Source: Mangifera indica
Taxonomy: Eukaryota; Streptophyta; Magnoliopsida; Sapindales; Anacardiaceae
DNA: 64,000 bases
NCBI RefSeq assembly: GCF_011075055.1
Contig: NC_058148.1
Location: 13,571,969 to 13,635,968 of the forward strand
Direction: 5' to 3'
Shown here: positions 58,621-64,000 of the stretch, piece by piece
Layout: each line of letters begins with the position of its first letter
Position numbering within the stretch: position 1 is the stretch's first letter
The notes under the pieces: model-generated
Database searches by the model: none
What the model was told of the DNA's origin: nothing
Seen by the model: only the letters and a program-made list of their open reading frames with translations
Translations under genes and position numbers: made by a program

Positions 58621-59719
58621 GCCATGATCTTGACTGCACAACCACTTTCCTAAGAGCCCAAAAACTCACTGCTCTTTATCATTGAGTTCCTAATATTTGT
58701 TGTGTTAACTTAGATACCAATCTATTTCTACACACAGGTTTCAAACTTAACTTACAAGTTAGAAGGGAGGGGGTATATAGTATATAGGATTGTACTCTTG
58801 ACTAATGACTTAAGGATGTGCATCATATTAAGTTCGCTTGGGCTGGAATTGCTGCATGAGTTTTGTTGTTTAGTTATATGTATGGTTCACTCCCAATCAC
58901 ATGTTCTCTTTTATTTTTAATTTTCAGGTTGTTTATGTATTTTTGAATTAGTTAAACATGTTTAATTGTGTAACTGGTAGAAATTGCAAATGTTGGATTA
59001 TGTTTTGGCTTTTATTCTGAAATTTTTTATTTTCATTTGTTGCTCAACTTTATGGTGATCAGAGACCTGCTTGTGCCCGGTGTTTACAAGGTTGTGATGG
59101 GTTCAGACTGGTAAGCTCCATGGATTTTGGCTTGCTTCCATTTTGATGTTCTTAATTTGCAAATGGATTTTGTAGCTGAGCAAAATATTTTGTTTAAGAT
59201 AATTTAAGGAGCTCCTTTGAAGACTGCTGATATTGAGATTCTGTTTTTCTTTTCCTATATATCTAAACCTAATTAGTGTGATGCAGAGTTAATTATCTTT
59301 TGGCATTGTAATGCTAGAATATATGAATGAGGGACAAATGAACCTATAAGTTGGTTAATGGGTTGATAGAAAAATTTCATTTGCATGGAACTTTACCTAT
59401 GACGTGAACTCTTTACTATACTGTAAAGGCAAGCTCATAAATTAACCCTCATACGATTTGACTTTGAATCTTCTATCTCATGGGATCATTGGATCCCATG
59501 AGTTTATTTTTTTAGAAAATTCATTATTATTGTTGGATGTTAAGGATTTGATTAAATTCAGATTCTAATGGGAAATGGTCTATTGGGAGATTAGAACCAG
59601 GGTTGGGATTTGTGAAGTAAAATAGAAAGATTTACTTCATTCTCATTATTCCATGTGCTTTTTACGAACTTTTTAATGAAATCTTCATATGTGATTTTGA
59701 TAATTATTTAACGAACAAT

Positions 59720-59885
59720 ATTATGTAAATATATTTTTGATACACAATTTAGATATACAGATGATATGTTATCATATAATTAAATGTTTTTTAATCTTTA
59801 ATTTAAAATTGTCTAATCATATAGTGACATATATCTGTGTATCTAAATTGAATATTAAAAGTGTATACATATAATTTTATTATAG
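59720..59885. repeat. AT-rich MITE copy
   Basis: 'tttgatacacaatttagatatacagatgatatgttatcatataatt' pairs with 'tctaatcatatagtgacatatatctgtgtatctaaattgaatatta'. The right end is 'acatataattttattat'. Same family as 45113 and 55253. Confidence 0.7.
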
Positions 59886-61304
59886 TTTTATTGTTTTTCA
59901 AGTGCTTTAATTACTCTCTATTTAGTATCAGATATATTCATCCATACCCAATGTAGGAAAAAATGGCACTTTCGTCCTTCAAAATCATTTTCAAATTTTT
60001 TATTTTACCTTATGCAATTGCAATAGTAAATATTTTACGGTGAAAATTTTTACCCAGTTTCATTCTTTGAGATGTTATAAAAGGCGACCCTTTTATGATT
60101 ATAAGGATTTTGGTAACTTTTCCAGTACAACTGCAAATATAATTTTTCTAAGAAAAACCATAGACAGTCAACAATAACGGAGTCCACAAGCGCAAGGTCT
60201 CACTCGTATTATCGCCAGTGCCTTCACGGCAGAAGCCATCTCTTCTTCATTCTGGAGGACGGTGAAGCCATTTACAGCTAGCAAGCCTTTACCGAGTCGG
60301 GCCACTTGCTTTTGAAGATTAATGCTTTTGTAGATGATGTCTAGTCAAAGGCTACTTAATTACAATTACGAGGCAGGCACAATTGATTAATTGTAAAGTC
60401 CAAATTTTATATCTAAAATTTACACTTGAGATAATCAATGGAGGTCATGGACTGGGCCTACTGAAGATAGGGAGTGTAATGTTGACGACAAAAAAAAAAA
60501 AAATTATTATGTACCTAGGAAGCATCATATAATTAAGATTAAATTTATGCATCAGACGGTGTAACATTGAGAGAGAAAGAGAGGCATGTCATATTATAAT
60601 AATATAATATTAAAGTACCTGTAGTCAGTCAGAGTCATCGTCCCTGCAAGTCAATGGAAAATTTTGAAAGCTCTTTTGACGACTTCTTTTATTTCCCTTT
60701 CATGGTCACACATGTGGCCCCACCTTTTTTGTCTAAAATTTCACACACCTCCCATGCCGTGTTATCAGTTGGACTTTCACTCTACTCTTCACCATTCTCA
60801 TCCTTCGCGCGTCAATTCACTCTTTTTTAAAACCATGTTTTTTTACATATCTAAGGTTAGAGTCTCTATCCCAAGGGGTAGTCACAAGGAAATCCTAAAC
60901 ATGAAATTAAATGTTTAAATATTATTAATGATATTTTAAAATTAAATTTTTTAATTTATTTAATATAATTTTTATAAGATTAATTATTAGATCTAAAATT
61001 TCAGTTAGATGGTGCAATTAATTAAATCTTGAATATACAATCTAAGTCAAATAAAATTTCCATATTAAAAAAAAAAAAGTTAAAACCTCTTACAAATATA
61101 ACTTGAATATTCCATTTTACTTCATTTGCTAACTCAATATTTGGAGATTGACTATGAATGTTGTGTTGAACACCGTTAACTGAGCGCGTGGGACATGACA
61201 CTACTTAACACGACGAAAGCAAGCGAAACTTCCCCACCAAAACATTTCTTACCACACCAACAAAGTCCTTTCCTTTTTCACTTCTTAATCTCATCAAATC
61301 AAAC

Positions 61305-61362
61305 TCTGCTCTGCTCTTCTCTTCTCTTCTCTTCTTCCTCACTTCCACTTTCTCTTCCCCAC
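61305..61362 (+). promoter_or_regulatory. CT-rich leader of the VQ gene
   Basis: A run of TCTTC/CTCTT pyrimidine repeats directly upstream of the VQ start codon. Such Y-patch sequences mark plant transcription starts and short leaders. Confidence 0.5.
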
Positions 61363-61374
61363 AAACCAGCCGCC

Positions 61375-62100
61375 ATGGAAACCTCACCAAAGCACCTCGT
61401 CCAAGACACCACCCTCAGCTCTTCCCTCCTCCCTTCCCCCAACAGCAGCGCCAGTAGCTCCACCATCAGCAGTAGCCCCACTACTCCCAAACCCGTTACC
61501 AGATCGGACTCTGCCAACCCCTACCCCACCACTTTTGTTCAAGCTGACACTTCTACCTTCAAACAAGTCGTTCAAATGCTTACGGGATCCTCCGAAACCG
61601 CAAAGCTTGCTTCTAAACCCGCTTCTCAACCAGAACCTAATTCAAACAAAACCCATAACATCCCTCTCATCAAGTCCACACCCAAGAAACAACAACAACA
61701 ATCTAGCTTCAAGCTTTATGAACGTAGAAATTCTCTCAAGAACCTTAGGATCAATCCTCTTAACCCAAACTCATTTCTCTCTTCCGGGTTTTCGCCCCGA
61801 AAACCCGATATTCTCTCTCCTAGTATTCTTGATTTTCCTTCTCTAGTTCTCAGTCCGGTCACCCCGTTGATACCTGACCCGTTTGACCGGTCCGGACCCG
61901 TTTATCATAATAACAAGAGTGGTTTACATGCAGATGGTAGTAAGATGGACCAGGAAACCGAAGAACAAGCTATTAAAGAAAAAGGGTATTATTTGCACCC
62001 GTCACCGAGTACAACGCCACGAAATGAGGAGCCGAGGCTGTTGCCGCTTTTTCCGGTGACTTCACCTAGGGTTTCAGGTTCTGCAGCTTCTAATTCTTGA
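61375..62100 (+). CDS. VQ-motif protein (VQ4/MVQ1-type WRKY partner)
   Basis: Intronless gene for 241 aa. The VQ motif is 'FKQVVQMLTG' at residues 62-71, inside the conserved 'TTFVQADTSTFKQVVQMLTGSS'. Upstream is a Ser/Thr-rich N-terminus. Downstream are 'SFKLYERRNSLKNLRINP' and a cluster of Ser/Thr-Pro sites ('SPRKPDILSPSILDFPSLVLSPVTPLIPDPF', 'SPSTTPR', 'TSPRVSG'). This layout matches the group of Arabidopsis VQ4, VQ13, VQ19, VQ31 and VQ33, nuclear proteins that bind group I/IIc WRKY factors. Several of them are phosphorylated and destabilised by MPK3/MPK6. The start at 61375 ('gccATGG' context) follows a long CT-rich leader; an in-frame ATG lies upstream at 61195, but the extension has no family similarity. 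Which of the paralogues this is cannot be decided by eye. Confidence 0.93.
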   Translation: METSPKHLVQDTTLSSSLLPSPNSSASSSTISSSPTTPKPVTRSDSANPYPTTFVQADTSTFKQVVQMLTGSSETAKLASKPASQPEPNSNKTHNIPLIKSTPKKQQQQSSFKLYERRNSLKNLRINPLNPNSFLSSGFSPRKPDILSPSILDFPSLVLSPVTPLIPDPFDRSGPVYHNNKSGLHADGSKMDQETEEQAIKEKGYYLHPSPSTTPRNEEPRLLPLFPVTSPRVSGSAASNS

Positions 62101-64000
62101 ATATTATTATTTTTTTCTTTTTGGTGTAAGATTTTTACTATTGTTGCTAATGAGGGGAGAAAAATAAATTTGTAGTGTTGAATATTTGCAGAGAATGAGA
62201 AAATCTTGCTATTCTAATTGTAGAATTTTATGCGTCGTTGCTTTCCTTCTTTGTATGATGATGATGAATTAGTTACATTTATAATCAACCAAAACTTGTG
62301 GAAGGATGATAAATCTATAGTTAGAAAGCTTTTTCCTTCCATTTCGGGTTTGTATATTGCAATGAATGCAAAGATGAATGATTTTGATTAAAGTAAATTC
62401 AGTTTCGTTACTGAAAGACATTAATAAATATTGTAAGAAGAGCAGGTGCTGGTGGAGAGAGATGGTAATTAATGGGAAATAGGAAAAGTTTTTTTTGTTC
62501 CAAATGGCCAAAGAAAATAATAATAAAAGTAGCTAGCTTTGGGCAAGCTGTGAAAGATAGTGTAGATAAATGGGCGAGGAATCTTGACTCTTTTCGTTTT
62601 GTTTTTTTGCTTTTGTGGGTGAAAAAGATGCCAAATTGAAGGAGTCATTCTGTGAAAATTTGTGCAAAATCTTTTGCTTTCTATCATCATGGACCCTGTG
62701 CCACCTTCCCCATCTGGGACTGTAGATCTATCCATCATAAATCAAAGCTGATGATAGAATAGAAATTCAACAGTGGAGATTTGATGTATGAGTCTCAGAC
62801 TCAGTCAATCTTGGGTTTAGCTTAATCAAGATTAGGGTTTTGATTATTGAGACTGAGTAGAGAAGATTTCTTTTTTTTTTTTAAGGGAAATTACAAATTT
62901 TCACCTATGGTTTGGGGAAATCATATTCCCACCCTTTGAATTTTCTAAATTAAAAATTTGTCATGATACAATGTCAGCAAGGTAAATAACTATATTATCT
63001 TTAATTATTTTATATTTGTGAAATTATTATATTATCTCTGATTGTTGTAGGCGATTTAGATCAAATTCAGTTGGAATTGAATTAAAAAGGTGCAATCTTG
63101 CCGGATTCAGTCAGATTACACCTATAGAGGTGCGAGTTGATTGTTAAAATTGCAGCCAAGGTGTGATCCGACTGTCAAATGATCGAACAATCAGGTGCTG
63201 TGTCGTCCTTTTTTTTTCATTTTTTTAATTGCCATGGTTGAATTCAAACACAATTAAATGAAGGACCCAGTTGGATAATTAAAACCGTGAAGAGAAAGAA
63301 ATGGTCCCATGGTAGCTAGTTGAGTGAGGAGAGTTTTTCTTTGCCCGAGTAAGTGGGTATTTTTCAAAAAAGCAGTCTTTGAAACGGTGTAAAAGTAATG
63401 AACCAAATGGAGGTTCATTGTGAATGTAACAGTTCAGACTTAAAACTTTTTTACTGAAATGAAGACTCAACTCGAGAAAGTGCAGATGGGGGAGTGAGTG
63501 GGTCTTGTGATGATGAAAGATAATAAAGTGAAATTGGTTCAATTGGGAAAGCCATAAAACATGGTGCCTACTGACCTCTTATGTTTTATGGTCTTTGTTT
63601 TTGTTTGTGTTGTGTGTGTTTCACTCTTTTTTTGGATAAAACTATGAGCCCCCAGTTTTGAATATCCATTAGGTATCTGTTGTTTTATGTATTGATTAAA
63701 TAATTTTGAATTAAAGACATATGCGCAACATCCTGTCACTGCTCTTGTTCTTCCTCCTTACTGGTCAAATATTTAATTTTGGGAATCCATCTTTTTCACG
63801 TGCTCTGTCCATCTAATGAAAATTACTTGAAATGGCTGCCATATGAAGACCAATATGAAGTTTGTAGATAAGTATTACATGGTGGGGAATTCTAGGTTCA
63901 AAAAATTATGCCAACATTAAATTATGTTATGTTTATTTCTTGCAACTTAAAGGTAAAGAGGGGTATAGATACTTCTTATGAAGGAAGAATGTATGTGTAT
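62101..64000. other. downstream region of the VQ gene, no gene seen
   Basis: 3' UTR followed by AT-rich DNA. About 62884-63000 has 'gggaaattacaaattttcacctatggtttggggaaatcatattcccaccc', which matches the left end of the fold-back family (20622, 47055); the right half is not recognisable. Short open frames near 63279-63739 are not supported as genes. Confidence 0.5.

Larger units (their letters stand above)
57386..61374. other. intergenic region downstream of eIF3d
   Basis: Starts with the eIF3d 3' UTR. A tandem repeat of about 245-bp units occupies about 57920-58620, and a MITE copy about 59720-59885. About 59060-59110 and 60170-60370 are less AT-rich but hold only very short open frames. The last 180 bp include the pyrimidine-rich leader of the VQ gene. 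No gene is supported. Confidence 0.55.

Noticed and set aside
59061..59112. Short exon-like piece between an AG and a GTAAGC
   Set aside because: A spliced eIF3d 3' UTR exon or relic is possible, but it is about 45 bases long and matches no family, so I do not list it as a feature.
60166..60239. Minus-strand ATG with a short Ala/Val-rich peptide (starting MASAVKAL)
   Set aside because: It resembles a transit-peptide start, but it stops after about 23 codons and no splice donor or further exon is convincing.
1..64000. tRNA, rRNA, CRISPR, organelle or viral insertions
   Set aside because: I looked for T-loop/anticodon patterns, regular short spacer arrays, plastid or mitochondrial gene motifs and viral polymerase motifs and saw none. 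A tRNAscan and organelle-genome alignment would settle this.

Overview
The window is nuclear DNA of a eudicot plant, probably a rosid. The genes have GT-AG introns and AT-rich intergenic DNA, and encode plant-specific families (L-type lectin receptor kinase, VQ protein, DUF506, DUF616). The repeat fraction is dominated by short non-coding inverted-repeat elements. I do not name a species. All calls come from reading the sequence and recalling families; no search was run.

Nine protein-coding genes are supported. On the minus strand: a mitochondrial ribosomal protein L21 gene of NFD1 type (2482-5147, five exons), a small four-helix membrane protein (8157-8612), and a Golgi DUF616/MUCI70-like glycosyltransferase (11640-16716, nine exons). 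On the plus strand: an intronless clade VII-like lectin receptor kinase (23405-25471), a DUF506/PD-(D/E)XK-like gene (32065-33026), a group C Raf-like MAPKKK (39956-43654, three exons), a bHLH162-like transcription factor (50995-51723), an intronless eIF3 subunit d gene (55670-57385) and a VQ-motif protein (61375-62100). For the spliced genes I joined exons at GT/AG borders, and the codon phases agree at every junction. bHLH162 followed by eIF3d matches the order I recall in Arabidopsis (At4g20970-At4g20980).

The rest is mostly repeat. At least eight large fold-back elements of about 400-930 bp, non-coding and with long inverted ends, are spread along the window. One sits in a Raf-kinase intron with a perfect 9-bp target duplication; another is close to 930 bp and nearly palindromic. 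A GC-rich 331-bp element has a perfect 10-bp duplication. A small AT-rich MITE family has about nine copies. Two tandem arrays with units near 250 bp lie directly downstream of the bHLH and eIF3d genes.

The genes do not form a pathway or cluster. They are ordinary dispersed plant genes for mitochondrial and cytosolic translation, wall polysaccharide synthesis, surface sensing, MAPK-type signalling and transcription. I found no clear new biological system. The most unusual observations are the ALE variant in the lectin kinase activation segment, the proline tract in the DUF616 enzyme, the family of fold-back elements, and the two downstream tandem arrays.
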